This document shows, piece by piece, positions 10,076-22,366 of a stretch of DNA of 64,000 nucleotides (positions are counted from its first letter, which is position 1; every line of letters begins with the position of its first letter). The stretch comes from Riptortus pedestris (lineage: Eukaryota > Arthropoda > Insecta > Hemiptera > Alydidae), in contig CM032232.1 in NCBI GenBank assembly GCA_019009955.1, forward strand, positions 69,788,501 through 69,852,500, given 5' to 3'. Below the pieces are notes generated by a model. The model saw nothing but the letters and a program-made list of their open reading frames with translations, was not told the DNA's origin and made no database searches. Made by a program: the position numbers and the translations under genes.

Positions 10076-10510
10076 AAAAAGTCCGTCACAAAGGGGCTGC
10101 GTAAACTAAGCAGATTTCCCACGTGAAGTTATACAATAGAGAAATCTCCATACGAGAGCCGAACAGTTACGGCAAAGGGCCGAACTAGCTTTTGGCGGAA
10201 AACTCCGTAGTACGTTATCGGCCCAAATTTAATAAAAATGCCAATATCTCGGTTAATATTCAAGATAGAGAATAAATGTATAGAACAATATTTATAGTAA
10301 ATTTAATTTGCAATAAGATTGGTTCTATACACTTTTGTGATCCGACGTATGGTAACGGAGATATTTCGAAAATCCCCCCCTCCCACTGGTCTGATTTCAG
10401 CCATTAACGAACTTGATCTGTCTTTTTGAATGAAACGTTTAAATATCGAGTTTGGTAACGATCAAACAAAAATTGCGACCGCTAGAGCGTTAACAGACAA
10501 ATATATATAT
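10076..10510 (-). mobile_element. Family B element, right half
   Basis: Minus-orientation copy. AAAGTCCGTCAC, then GGGGCTGCGTAAACTAAGCAG, form the right terminus. The core blocks follow (ATATCTCGGTTAATATTCAAGATAGAGAATAAATG, quoted here in parts: ATATCTCGGTTAATATTC and AAGATAGAGAATAAATG). It reaches GCGACCGCTAGAGCGTTAACAG and the TA core. A family A Helitron interrupts it at 10514. Confidence 0.8.
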
Positions 10511-10513
10511 ATA

Positions 10514-12604
10514 CTAGCTAAGGTACCCGGCTTCGCCCGGGAATTCATTTGAGACTGAATGATGATGGTATTTTTTTGGTAAGCCTTTAGTTTGCACAGT
10601 ATTTTGACATTTCCCCGTCCCAGTGTTTAGGGTCTATACCCGTCGTTGCTGTGCGCATAGTATTTTTTTGGGCAAGGCTTCAATGTTTATTCCACTTCCC
10701 GTCTGGGCGTATGGTTTTCCCGTGAGGGTCAGGCAGGCGACTTATAAATGAGAAATTTTACTGTTGAAGAATAAATAAAAATGTGTTCCTAATCTATCCC
10801 TTTCCACTTTTTAAGTCTCCTTTTTGAATACTTAAAATCACAGTCATGGATTGCATTTATTACAATTAAATATATAATGAAACTTATTTCCCGTCAAATA
10901 CCAATCCGAGCACATGTAGTTTAAGCATAGTTTTGTACATTATATTATATTCGTAATAGCATAATAGCAGAGCTCAGTGGAAATCACTTCCAGGAATGGC
11001 AGCGTTTCACTGGAAATAAGATAACTCAATTAACTGTTTAGGCTCCTGTCATCTTCCGGTCCAGCATGAGTGCTAAACACCATGTTTTTCTTAAATTATT
11101 GATTCAGAGTATTATTTTAATAATTTATCTACCTGACAGAATTAAATAATAGTATTACCCTAAAAATAATTTCATTCACTAACTATTGTTATGTGCATAT
11201 TTACCAAAAAAGCAATGGGAAACGAAATATTGCTATTTTTCATTTCAGGCCTCCCCTACAACACCCCCCCCCCACACTCCTGTTTGAACCTAACAATTTT
11301 AATATAGCTTATAATCTTGGAAGAATTGATGATAATTCACATACCGAGTTTTTTTTTTAAGTTCGGTTCAATCGTTAGTGCCCAACAAAATTATAGGCTC
11401 CCGCTCTAGTTTTAAAAGTATATCTCGTTTATACTTCATTATACAACGTTAGTGTATATAATAAATGTTTCTCTAAATAACAAAATAAACAACATTTGTT
11501 AAGTGCATATTTCCGGAAACCCCAATAGGAAACGAAATATCACTATTTTTAATTTCAGACCACCCTTATACTTCACTTCCGCTATAGGTTTTAGCGTATA
11601 TCTCGTTTATAATTCGGTATACGAAAAAAGTGTATATGTCAAAAGTTACTCTAAATAACAAAATAAACAACTTTTGTTATGTTCATATTTGCCGAAAAAC
11701 CTATAGGAAACGAAATATCACTATTTTTAATTTCTGGCTTCCCTTATAACTCCCACTCCTGGCTGTCCCTAGAAATGTTGGTATGGCTTGTTATAATGAA
11801 AGCGTTAGTGCTAATACATATACCGAGTTTTATTTATTTCGGTTAGGTCTATTGTCCCAAATAAAATTGTTCACTTCCGCTATAGGTTTTAGTTTATATC
11901 TCGTTTATTATTCAGTATACGAAAAAAGTGTATATAACAAACGTTACTCTAAATAATAAAATAAATAACTTTTGTTATGTGCATATTTGCCGAAAACCCA
12001 ATAGGAAACGAAATATCGCTATTTTGAATTTCAGGCCTCCCTTATAATCCCCACTCCTGCCCGTCCCTAGAAATATTGGTACGGCTTATTATAATGGAGG
12101 CATTAGTGCTAATACGCATACCGAGTTTTATTTAGTTTGGTTGAGTCTTTTGTGTCAAATTAAACTGTTCACTTCCGCTATAGGTTTTAGCGTATATCTC
12201 GTTTATAAATCGGTATTCGAAAAAAATGTATATAATAAAAGTTACTCTAAATAACAAAATAAACAACTTTTGTTATATTCATATTTGCCGAAAAACCAAT
12301 AGGAAACGAAATATCGCTATTTTTAATTTCAGGCCTCCCTTATAACCCCCACTCCTGTTTATCTCAGAGAATTTTAATATAGCCTAAAGTCTAAGTTGGG
12401 TTAGTAGTAATATACATACTAAGTTTCAAAAAATTCGGTTCAGCCGTTTATGCGTGAAAAGGTAACAAACAAACAAACAAACAAACAAACAAACAAACAA
12501 ACATACACGAAAGAAACAAAATGCAGTTATGGTGTCTATGACATGTGAAACGAAAAGTTATCGTGAAATTTCGCGAAAAAAATCAATGTACAGACAGAGG
12601 TTAC

Positions 12605-12610
<6 letters not shown>
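10514..12610 (-). mobile_element. Non-autonomous Helitron (family A), ~2.1 kb
   Basis: Minus orientation. The 3' terminus is CTAG at 10514-10517 with ACCCGGCTTCGCCCGGG just inside, and the 5' terminus is GAGGTTACAATTTT at 12610. Inside are a 3' unique block (10560-11440), about three copies of the internal tandem unit (11450-12420), and a (CAAA)n run at 12466-12502. No protein-coding capacity is visible. It sits in the (TA)n core of the family B copy to its left, and a mariner follows in the TA tract to its right. Confidence 0.75.

Positions 12611-12663
<53 letters not shown>
12611..12663. repeat. (TA)n microsatellite hosting the mariner insertion
   Basis: TA repeat ending in the TA target dinucleotide at 12662-12663. 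The matching TA on the other side is at 13983-13984. Confidence 0.9.
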
Positions 12664-12666
<3 letters not shown>

Positions 12667-13982
12667 GGTGTGGCTATTAAATAACGAGACTGACGCTGCT
12701 ACAGAAGAAGTGCGCATGCGCCAAACGCCAGCAACTAACAGCTGTTATCGTGAAGCTTCCTCTTTCGAATATAGTGCCTCTCGCTTCTGTAAACAAATCA
12801 GTACAGCCATAGCCTTCGTTCGCATTAGAGTTGTTTTTTTGTTTCGCCGGAAAATTTTAAGTTTAACAGTAGAGCAACGAATTGTTGTGAAATTTCATGT
12901 GAGACTTGGAAAAACCGCTACTTAAACTTATAATTTATTGAAAGAAGTGTATGGCAATGAATTTTTATCGCGAGCACGTGTTTTTGAGTGGTTTAAGCGT
13001 TTTCAAGATGGCCGAGAAGACGTTCAAGATGATTCATGCCCGGGTCGCCCTTCCACGTCGAAAACGGATGACATTATCGAAATAATCGGTAATCTGATTC
13101 GATCTGACCGTCGGTTAAGTATTCGTGTGATTGCTCAAACTGTACGAATTGATAAAGAATCCGTACGGCAAATATTACATAACAATTTTAACATGCAAAA
13201 AGTGTGTGCCAAAATGGTGCCTAAAATTCTCACATTTGAACAACTGGAAGCTCGCAAAAATGTTTGTACTGACACTTTGAATGCCATTGAAAATGACCCA
13301 AACTTACTGGAAAGGATAATAACATGTGACGAATCATGGTTTTTTATGTATGATTCTGAAACAAAGCGCCATTCCGTGCACTGGAAGAGCCCATCTTCAC
13401 CGAGAGCCAAAAAAGCTCGAATGAGCAAATCAAAATTCAAAGCAATATTGATTGTTTTTTTCGATATTCATGGGATTGTAAACCTTCACTGGGTTCCTGA
13501 AGGTCAAACGATTAATCAACATTACTACCTTCACGTTCTTGCTGAACTCCGCGAAAGAATAAGGAAAAACGACCTGAATTGTGGAAGGACAAGTCATGGG
13601 TTCTCCACCAAGACAATGCGCCGGCTCATTCCGCATTGTCTGTTAAGAGGTTTCTAGCCAAATTCAGCATCCCAGTGTTAGACCATCCGCCTTATTCGCC
13701 GGATCTTGTGCCGTGTGACTTCTATCTGTTTCCTAAGGTGAAATCTGCATTAAAAGGAACAAGATTTGAGTCTGTTGAAGCTGTGAAAGAGAAAGAGGCA
13801 CGCGTCCTGAAGGAGCTCACAGAAAAAGACTTCCAGCACTGTTTCGAACAATGGAAGGTTCGCATGGAGCATTGTAGGGATAAAGGAGGGGTGTATATTG
13901 AAGGTGATAATAAGTAAAAATGCATGAAATAAAAATAAAATGTTTTACAGCGTCAGTCTCGTTATTTAATAGCCACACCGCG
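12664..13982 (+). mobile_element. Mariner transposon, full-length, 1319 bp
   Basis: Terminal inverted repeats of about 35 bp. The left one begins CAGGGTGTGGCTATTAAATA. The right one, reverse-complemented, begins CGCGGTGTGGCTATTAAATA, so two of the outermost bases differ. TA dinucleotides flank both ends, as required for Tc1/mariner insertion. A single transposase gene, now broken, fills the element. Confidence 0.93.
12860..13917 (+). pseudogene. Mariner transposase (DD34D type), inactivated
   Basis: The enzyme cuts the element at its terminal repeats and rejoins it at a TA. The recognisable order is LTVEQRIVVKFH and LKEVYGNEFLSRARVFEWFK (N-terminal helix-turn-helix), GRPSTSKTD (linker after the first DNA-binding motif), a second helix-turn-helix around SIRVIAQTVRIDKESVRQIL, and then the catalytic core with TCDESW, HQDNAPAH and HPPYSPDLVPCDFYLFPK, so all three catalytic aspartates are present. 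Two lesions are visible. A TAA stop at 12923-12925 sits where a glutamate codon is usual. A one-base loss in the A-run at 13565-13569 shifts the frame before HQDNAPAH. No ATG is evident at the expected start. The length, counted over both frames, is normal for the family (about 345-350 residues). Confidence 0.92.
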
Positions 13983-14001
13983 TATATATATATATATATA
14001 T

Positions 14002-14090
14002 TCCCACCCTGGCTAGAAAAGGGTGGTAACCTGTAGATAACCCGTCCCGATTAGCCTAAGTTGCAAAAAGTGGACGTTAATAAATAATAT
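14002..14090 (+). mobile_element. SINE, 5'-truncated copy
   Basis: CCCACCCTGGCTAGAAAAGG through AGTTGCAAAAAGTGGACGTT and a TAAATAAT tail matches the 3' half of the SINEs at 41497 and 57694. It lies in the TA tract right of the mariner. Confidence 0.8.
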
Positions 14091-14112
14091 ATCTATATAT
14101 ATAAATATAAAA

Positions 14113-15367
14113 CTAGCTCAGATACCCGGCTTCGCTTGGGAATTCATTTGAGGCCGAATGGTGATAGTATTTTTTTGGCAAGGCTTTACTTTGCACAATG
14201 TTTTGACATTTACCCGTCCCAGTGTTTAGAGTAAATACCCGTCGTTTCTGTGGATTTGTTTATAATACAATTATTTTTTTATGAAAGACTTCACTGTCCT
14301 CCATATTGTCATATTTCCCATTTCCTGTGCATTCTGCATAGATTTGAATTAGTAGTTTTTAACGTATAACTCATTTGTACATAGGTATACGACGAAAGTG
14401 TATATAACAAAAGTTACTCCAAATAACAAAATAAACAATTTTTGTTATGTGCATAATTGCCGAAACCTCAATAGGAAACGAAATATCACTATTTTGAATT
14501 TCAGGCCTCCCTTATAACCCCCACTCCTGCCCGTCCCTAGAAATGTTAGTATGGCTTATTATAAGGAAGGCTTTAGTGCTAATACAAATACCGAGTGTTT
14601 TATTTAGTTCGGTTGAGTCTTTTGTGCCAAATAAAATTGTTGGCTCCCGCTAAAGTTTTAACGTATAACTCATTTATACTTAGGTATACGACAAAAGTGT
14701 ATATAACAAAAGTTACTCCAAATAACAAAATAAACAGCTTTTTTTATGTTTATATTTGCGGAAAAACTAATAGGAAACGAAATATCGCTCTTTATAATTT
14801 CAGGCTTCCCTTATAACCCCCACTCCTGCCCGTCCATAGAAATGTTGGTATGGCTTATTATAATGAACGCCTCTCTGCTAATACACATACCGAGTTTTAT
14901 TTAGTTCGGTTGAGTCTTTTTTGGCAAATAATATTGTTGACTCCCGCTATAATTTTTAGCGTATAACGCATTTAAACTTCGGTATACGACAAAAGTGTAT
15001 ATAACAAAAGTTACTCTAAATAACAAAATAAACAACTTTTGTTATGTGCATATTTGCCGAAAAACCAATAGAAAGCGAAATATCGCTAGTTTTAATTTCA
15101 GGCTTCCCTTATAACCCCCACTCCTGTTCGTCTCAGAGAATATTAATATAGCCTAAAGTCTAAGTTGGGTTAGTAGTAATATACATACCAAGTTTCATAA
15201 AATTCGGTTCAGCCGTTTATGCGTGAAAAGGTAACAAACAAACAAACAAACAAACAAACATACACGAAAGAAACAAAATGCAGATATGGTGTCTATGACA
15301 TGTGAAACGAAAAGTTATCTTGAAATTTCGCGAAAAAAATCAATGTACAGACAGAGGTTACAATTTT
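14113..15367 (-). mobile_element. Non-autonomous Helitron (family A), ~1.25 kb
   Basis: Minus orientation. CTAG is at 14113-14116 with ACCCGGCTTCGCTTGGG inside; the far end is GAGGTTACAATTTTA. About three internal tandem units lie between, then the conserved (CAAA)n and GAAATTTCGCGAAAAAAATC block near the 5' end. A TA run of under 10 bases separates it from the next copy. Confidence 0.75.
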
Positions 15368-15376
15368 ATATATATA

Positions 15377-16468
15377 CTAGCTCAGATACCCGGCTTTGCC
15401 CGGGAATTCATTTGAGGCTGAATGGTGATAGTATTTTTTAGCAGGCTTTACATTGCACAATATTTTGACATTTACCCGTCCCAGTGTTTAGGATTGATAC
15501 CCGTCGTTGCCGTGGATTTGCTAATAATAGAATATTTGTTCGATAAGGCTTCACTGTCTTCGATATTTTTATATTTCCCGTCTCTTATACATGTAAATAT
15601 GGTGAATTTTTATTTCAGGCCTCCCTTATAACCCCCCTCCCGTTCGAACCTAAAAATTTTAATATAACTTATAATTATGGAAGAATTAATGCTAATTGAC
15701 ATACCGAGCTTTGTTAAGTTCGGTTCAGCCGTTAGTGCCCAATAACATAGTTGGCTCCCGCTAAAGTTTTAATGTATAACTCATTTATACTTAGGTATAC
15801 GACAAAAGTGTATATAACAAAAGTTACTCCAAATAACAATTATGTTATGTTTATATTTGCGGGAAAACCAATAGGAAACGAAATATCGCTATTTTTAATT
15901 TCAGGCTTCCCTTATAACCCCCACTCCTGCCCGTCCATAGAAATGTTGGTATGGCTTATTATAATGAAGGCCTCACTGCTAATACACATACCGAGTTTTA
16001 TTTAGTTCGGTTGAGTCTTTTTTGGCAAATAATATTGTTGACTCCCGCTATAATTTTTAGCGTATAACGCTTTGAAACTTCGTTATACGACAAAAGTGTA
16101 TATAACAAAAGTTACTCTAAATAACAAAATAAACAACTTTTGTTATGTGCATATTTCCCGAAAAACCAATAGAAAACGAAATATCGCTATTTTTAATTTC
16201 AGGCTTTCCTTATAACCCCCACTCCTGTTCGCCTCAGAGAAAATTAATATAGCCTAAAGTCTAAGTTGGGTTAGTAGTAATATACATACCAAGTTTCATA
16301 AAATTCGGTTCAGCCGTTTATGCGTGAAAAGGTAACAAACAAACAAACAAACAAACAAACATACACGAAAGAAACAAAATGCAGATATGGTGTCTATGAC
16401 ATGTGAAACGAAAAGTTATCGTGAAATTTCGCGAAAAAAATCAATGTACAGACAGAGGTTACAATTTT
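15377..16468 (-). mobile_element. Non-autonomous Helitron (family A), ~1.1 kb
   Basis: Minus orientation and directly head-to-tail with the copies on both sides. CTAG is at 15377-15380, ACCCGGCTTTGCCCGGG forms the hairpin, and the 5' end is GAGGTTACAATTTTA. It has about three internal tandem units. Confidence 0.75.
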
Positions 16469-16499
16469 ATATATATATAGATATAGATATATATATATA

Positions 16500-19277
16500 C
16501 TAGCTAAGGTACCCGGCGATGCCCGGGAAATCATTCTTGACTGACTAATGATGGTATTTTGATAGTAAGACTTCAATGTGTACAATTACACTTCCCTCCA
16601 CGACGTAATGATTTTCCGAAATAGCCAACCCTGAATGGTAACTTTTGGGGATTAATAGAATAGAAATTTTATTTTTGAAGGATAAATGAAAATGTGTTCC
16701 TAATCTATCCCTCTACACTTTTTGACTCACCGTTTTTCAATAATTCCAACCATACTCATGGGTAGCATTTATTACAATTAAATATCATCTATAATATACA
16801 TATTTCCTTTCAAAAGCCAATCCGAGCTCACATAGTTTAGGCAAAGTTTTGCACGTAAGATTATATTTGTATTAGTGAATCTCACTGGAAATCGCTTCCA
16901 GGAATGCCAGACGGGAAATAAGTAAACTCAATTAACGTGTAAGGCTCCCGTCATCTTCCGTTCCCGCATGGGACTTCTCAACATTCTTCTACTTATATTA
17001 TTGATGCAAAACATTATTTTATAATTTATCTACCGGATGGAATTAAATAACCCGTGGCACCCTGAAAATATCATATCGAGTTTAAACGCATATTGTTTTT
17101 TGTCATAATGACATTACCATTAACGTTTAATTGTTATTATATTAAATATTTGTTTCAATAACACCAAGGTAGATTATACAAATTAAATAATGGAAATGCT
17201 CTTATAGTTTATATTTCTATTGGAAATAAATAATAAAGTTATTAGGAGGGGGTGACGAAGATTTATTACCTCACTAATCCGAATCATACTTTGAACTATC
17301 ATATAAAACATAACATCATTTGTCATAATATTCCTTTATTAAAACCCCTTAAATAAGTACTAATATTATTGACTCCCGTTTAGCGTATATCCCGTGTTTA
17401 CTTCATTTTAAAAGTGTATATAACAAAAGTTACTCCAAATAACGAAATAAACAACTTTTGTTATGTTTATATTTGCGGAAAAATCAATAGAAAACGAAAT
17501 ATCGCTATTTTTAATTTCAGGCCACCCTTATAAACCCCACTCCTGCTCGTCCCTAGAAATGTTGGTATGGCCTATGATAATTAGGGCGTCAACACTAATA
17601 TACATACCGAGTTTTATTTAGTTCGGTTGAGTCTTTTGAGCCCAATAAAATTAATGACTCCCGCTATAGTTTTTAGCTTATAACTCATTTATACTTAGGT
17701 ATACGACAAAAGTGTATATAACAAAAGTTACTCCAAATAACGAAATAAACAACTTTTGTTATGTTTATATTTGCGGAAAAATCAATAGGAAACGAAATAT
17801 CGCTATATTTAATTTCAGGCTTCCCTTATAACCCCCACTCCTGCCCCTCCATAGAAATGTTGGTATGGCTTATTATAATGAAGGCCTCACTGCTAATACA
17901 CATACCGAGTTTGGTTTAGTTCGGTTGAGTCTTTTGTGCCAAATAAAATTGTGGACTCCTGCTATAGTTTTTAGTGTATAACGCATTTAAACATCGGTAT
18001 ACGACAAAAGTGTATATAACAAAAGTTACTCCAAATAACGAAATAAACAACTTTTGTTATGTTTATATTTGCGGAAAAATCAATAGAAAACGAAATATCG
18101 CTATTTTTAATTTCAGGCCACCCTTATAAACCCCACTCCTGCTCGTCCCTAGAAATGTTGGTATGGCCTATGATAATTAGGGCGTCAACACTAATATACA
18201 TACCGAGTTTTATTTAGTTCGGTTGAGTCTTTTGAGCCCAATAAAATTAATGACTCCCGCTATAGTTTTTAGCTTATAACTCATTTATACTTAGGTATAC
18301 GACAAAAGTGTATATAACAAAAGTTACTCCAAATAACGAAATAAACAACTTTTGTTATGTTTATATTTGCGGAAAAATCAATAGGAAACGAAATATCGTT
18401 ATTTTTAATTTCAGGCTTCCCTTATAACCCCCACTCCTGCCCCTCCATAGAAATGTTGGTATGGCTTATTATAATGAAGGCCTCACTGCTAATACACATA
18501 CCGAGTTTGGTTTAGTTCGGTTGAGTCTTTTGTGCCAAACAAAATTGTGGACTCCTGCTATAGTTTTTAGTGTATAACGCATTTAAACATCGGTATACGA
18601 CAAAAGTGTATATAACAAAGGTTCCTCTAAATAACAAAATAAACAACTTTTGTTATGTGCATATTTGCCGAAAAACCAATAGAAAACGAAATATCGCTAT
18701 TTTTAATTTCAGGCTTCCCTTATAACCCCCACTCCTGCCCGTCCATAGAAATGTTGGTATGGCTTATTATAATGAAGGCCTCACTGCTAATACACATACC
18801 GAGTTTTATTTAGTTCGGTTGAGTCTTTTTTGGCAAATAATATTGTTGACTCCCGCTATAATGTTTAGCGTATAACGCATTTAAACTTTGGTATACGACA
18901 AAAGTCTATATAACAAAAGTTACTCTAAATAACAAAATAAACAAATTTTGTTATGTGCATATTTGCCGAAAAACCAATATAAAACGAAATATCGCTATTT
19001 TTAATTTCAGGGTTCCCTCATAACCCCCACTCCTGTTCGTCTCAGAGAAAATTAATATAGCCTAAAGTCTAAGTTGGGTTAGTACTAATATACATACCAA
19101 GTTTCATGAAATTCGGTTCAGCCGTTTATGCGTGAAAAGGTAACAAACAAACAAACAAACAAACAAACATACACGAAAGAAACAAAATGCAGTTATGGTG
19201 TCTATGACATGTGAAACGAAAAGTTATCGTGAAATTTCGCGAAAAAAATCAATGTACAGACAGAGGTTACAATTTTA
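16500..19277 (-). mobile_element. Non-autonomous Helitron (family A), ~2.8 kb with six tandem units
   Basis: Minus orientation. CTAG is at 16500-16503, the hairpin is ACCCGGCGATGCCCGGG, and the 5' end is at 19277. A unique 3' block (16540-17340) is shared with the copies at 19341, 26807 and 31450. The internal ~298-bp unit is repeated six times, with GTGTATATAAC (or GTCTATATAAC) starting at 17414, 17712, 18010, 18309, 18607 and 18904. The 3' hairpin differs slightly from the CTTCGCC version, marking a subfamily. Confidence 0.75.
17414..19140. repeat. ~298-bp tandem units inside Helitron
   Basis: Six units with a 297-299-bp period. Units 1 and 3 are identical by eye, and units 2 and 4 differ at about three bases, so a 597-bp pair has been duplicated recently. 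Every unit holds an inverted repeat, AACAAAAGTT ... AACTTTTGTT, that could form a hairpin. Confidence 0.85.
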
Positions 19278-19286
19278 TATATATAT

Positions 19287-19340
<54 letters not shown>
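19278..19340. repeat. (TA)n microsatellite between opposed Helitrons
   Basis: Separates the 5' end of the minus-oriented copy on the left from the 5' end of the plus-oriented copy on the right, so the two Helitrons are head-to-head. Confidence 0.9.
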
Positions 19341-19346
<6 letters not shown>

Positions 19347-22300
19347 GTAACCTCTGTCTGTACATTGATTTTTTTCGCGAAATTTCACGATAACTTTTCG
19401 TTTCACATGTCATAGGCACCATAACTGCATTTAGTTTCTTTGGTGTCTGTTTGTTTGTTTGTTTGTTACCTTTTCACGCATAAACGGCTGAACCGAATTA
19501 TATGAAACTTGGTATGTATATTACTACTAACCCAACTTAGACTTTAGGCTATATTAATATTCTCTGAGACGAACAGGAGTGGGGGTTATAAGGGAGGCCT
19601 GAAATTAAAAATAGCGATATTTCGTTTCCTATTGGTTTTTCGGCAAATATGCACATAACAAAAGTTGTTTATTTTGTTATTTAGAGTAACTTTTGTTATA
19701 TACACCTTCGTCGTATATCGAAATATAAATGCGTTATACGTTAAAAAGTATAGCGGGAGTCAACAATTTTATTTGGGACAAAAGACTCAACCGAACTAAA
19801 TAAAACTCGGTATGTGTATTAGCACTAACGCCTTCATTATAATAAGCCATACCAACATTTCTAGGGATGGGCAGGAGTGGGGGTTGTAAGGGAAGCCTGA
19901 AATTAAAAATAGCGGTATTTCGTTTTCTATTAGTTTTTCTGCATATATGAACATGACAAAAGTTGCTTATTTTGTTATTGAAACTTTTGTTATATTCACT
20001 TTTGTCGTATAATAAAGTATAAACGAGATATACGTTAAAAACTAAAGCGGAGGTCCACAATTTTATTGGGCACTAACGATTGAACAGAAATTAACAAAAC
20101 TCGGTATGTGAATTAGCATTAATACTTTGATGATCATAAGGTATATTACAATTTTTAGGTTCGAACGGGAGTGGGGGTTATATGGGTGGCCTGAAATAAA
20201 AATTCGCGATATTTCATTTTCTATTTGTTTTTCGTCAAACGTGCACATAACAATAGCTGTTTATTTTGGTATTTAGAGTAACTTTTGTTTTATACATTTT
20301 TTTGTATAACAGTGTAAAACGAAGTAATTTGCGTAGAAATATTGATATGCTCGACAATTCTTTCCAATTCGAACAACCAGGTAGGTACCTCACCTGGATA
20401 AATGATTTCAAATCTATGTTAATATTTTATCCTTGATAATTCAAATCTATGTTATTTTTTAACGTCAGTAACAGCTTGCACCATTAAAGTATACTGCCCC
20501 CCTCCCTTCTCTTCACCCAAACATTATTCATGAGAAATGCCGGTTTTCCCTATGTGTATTTAATACTTTATTTAATTAGAACCTGAAAAATATTTGAACA
20601 AACAGTTTTAGTATTGTGAAGAAAATATAATCTGATTTTTTCATATAATTTAAGGTATTACAGGATTAATATCCTAAATGAGTTGGCAGCACTGGGCATA
20701 GGGAGGTGTCAAGCTACTTCCTTTGTACTATCTGTTCTGCCGCTTCCCCGCCGACCTCATATTGGTTTATGTTTACATGTTAATTGATGCTTATAGCAAT
20801 GTAGTGTTATTCTCAGGAATGTGAATTTTTTTAATGGCCAAAAATAAATAATTTAAAAGGACGAACGCTGGGGAGGTGCGCCCAGTTATTTCTGGTATTT
20901 ATTAACTCTGCTTCGTTAATTTATGATATACATTACTCAACACCAATATCAATATAAAGTTTACAATCCAGACTTACAAAAGAGTATTTTTAATAGCGGT
21001 TATGACAAACCTAAAATAGCTGTCACCATTAAGCTTTGTACTGCATCAAGGGAAAGGAACGTTTTATAACAAAGTATAAACGTGGTATTCACCAAAAACT
21101 AAAGCGGGAGCCAACTATTTTATTGGACACTAACGATTGAACCGAATTTTTGTTATTTAGAACAACTATTGTTTCATTCACGCTAAATCTATAGCGTGAG
21201 TCGACGATTTTATTAGTACTTATTTAAGTGTTTTTAATATAGGCATATTATGGCAAATGATGTTATGTTTAGTCTTATCTATTTCGATTATTTAGTTCTA
21301 AGTATGATTCGGATTAGTGAGATTATAAATCCTCCCCCCCCCTCATTTATTTATTTCCCCTAGAAAATAACTTTATTTATTTCCAATAGAAATTTAAAAT
21401 ATAAAGCATTTCCATTATTTAATTTGTATAATGTATTATTTAAACAAAATCATGCTGAATTTCCTCAAGGAGTGATAGCGGAAGTAGTAGGGAATCAAAC
21501 TCTTAGATTTTGGTAATATATTATCTTATTTCCGATATCTTCATGTTATTGAAACAAATGTATACTATCATAACAATTAAACGTTAATGGTAATGCCATT
21601 ATGACAAAAGAGAATATGCGTTTAAACTCAATATCATTGTTTAAAGTATTATTTAGGTTGCAGGGATGGCTACGATCTCTTCTCCTCGACTAGCTTTTTG
21701 AATATAAATGAAATTATTTTTAGGGTAACACTATTATTTAATTCCATCTGGTAGATAAATTATTACAATAATATTTTGAATCAATAATTTAAGGAGAAGA
21801 ATGTTGATAACTCTAATGCGAGAGCGGAAATAGACTCCAGGCTAATAAAGCTAATTGAGTTTACTTATTTCCTGAATTAACTTAATTGAATTTACTTATT
21901 TCCTGTGCTTAGCCAGATCGCCAGAATCGCCAACATGCGGGTGCTCCTGTATAAATAAATAAAAAAATTATTTCCTGTAAAATGCTGGTACTACGGGACG
22001 TGATTTCCACTGAGATCTACTGTTACGAATATAAACTTACGTGCTAAACTATTCTTAAAGTATATGTGCTCAGATTTGAAAGGAAATATGTTCATTATAG
22101 ATGATAATTAATTATAATAAATGCTATTCATGATAATGGTTTGAATTATTTTAAAACGGTGAGTCAAAAAGTGTAGAGGGATAGATTAGGAACACATTTT
22201 TATTTATTCTTCATAATTAAAATTTCTAATTTATAAATACCCAAAATTTACCTATAGGTTTGGTTATTTCGGAAAAACATTACGTCGTGGAGTGAAGTGT

Positions 22301-22366
22301 ATTTGTACACATTGAAGTCGTGCTATAAGAATACCATCATTAATTAGTCAGTCAACAATGATTTCC
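19341..22366 (+). mobile_element. Helitron (family A), plus orientation, 3' terminus lost
   Basis: Begins AAAATTGTAACCTCTGTCTG and carries the GCGAAATTTCACGATAACTT block, a (GTTT)n run and about three tandem units, then a long unique region. Its 3' block matches other copies up to TTAGTCAGTCAACAATGATTTCC at 22366. There the hairpin and CTAG are replaced by a family B left end. The 20460-21060 stretch is not shared with the other copies and may be an insertion or a longer ancestral segment. Poly-C runs lie at 20497-20513 and 21330-21345. Confidence 0.65.

Noticed and set aside
12938..13657. Host SETMAR-type gene
   Set aside because: The frame is flanked by the mariner's own terminal repeats and carries a stop and a frameshift. 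No SET domain is nearby.
19734..20060. 108-codon frame and similar frames at 28031, 28860, 15751, 14595 and 3435
   Set aside because: They lie inside Helitron tandem units, in different phases in different copies, with no conserved protein.
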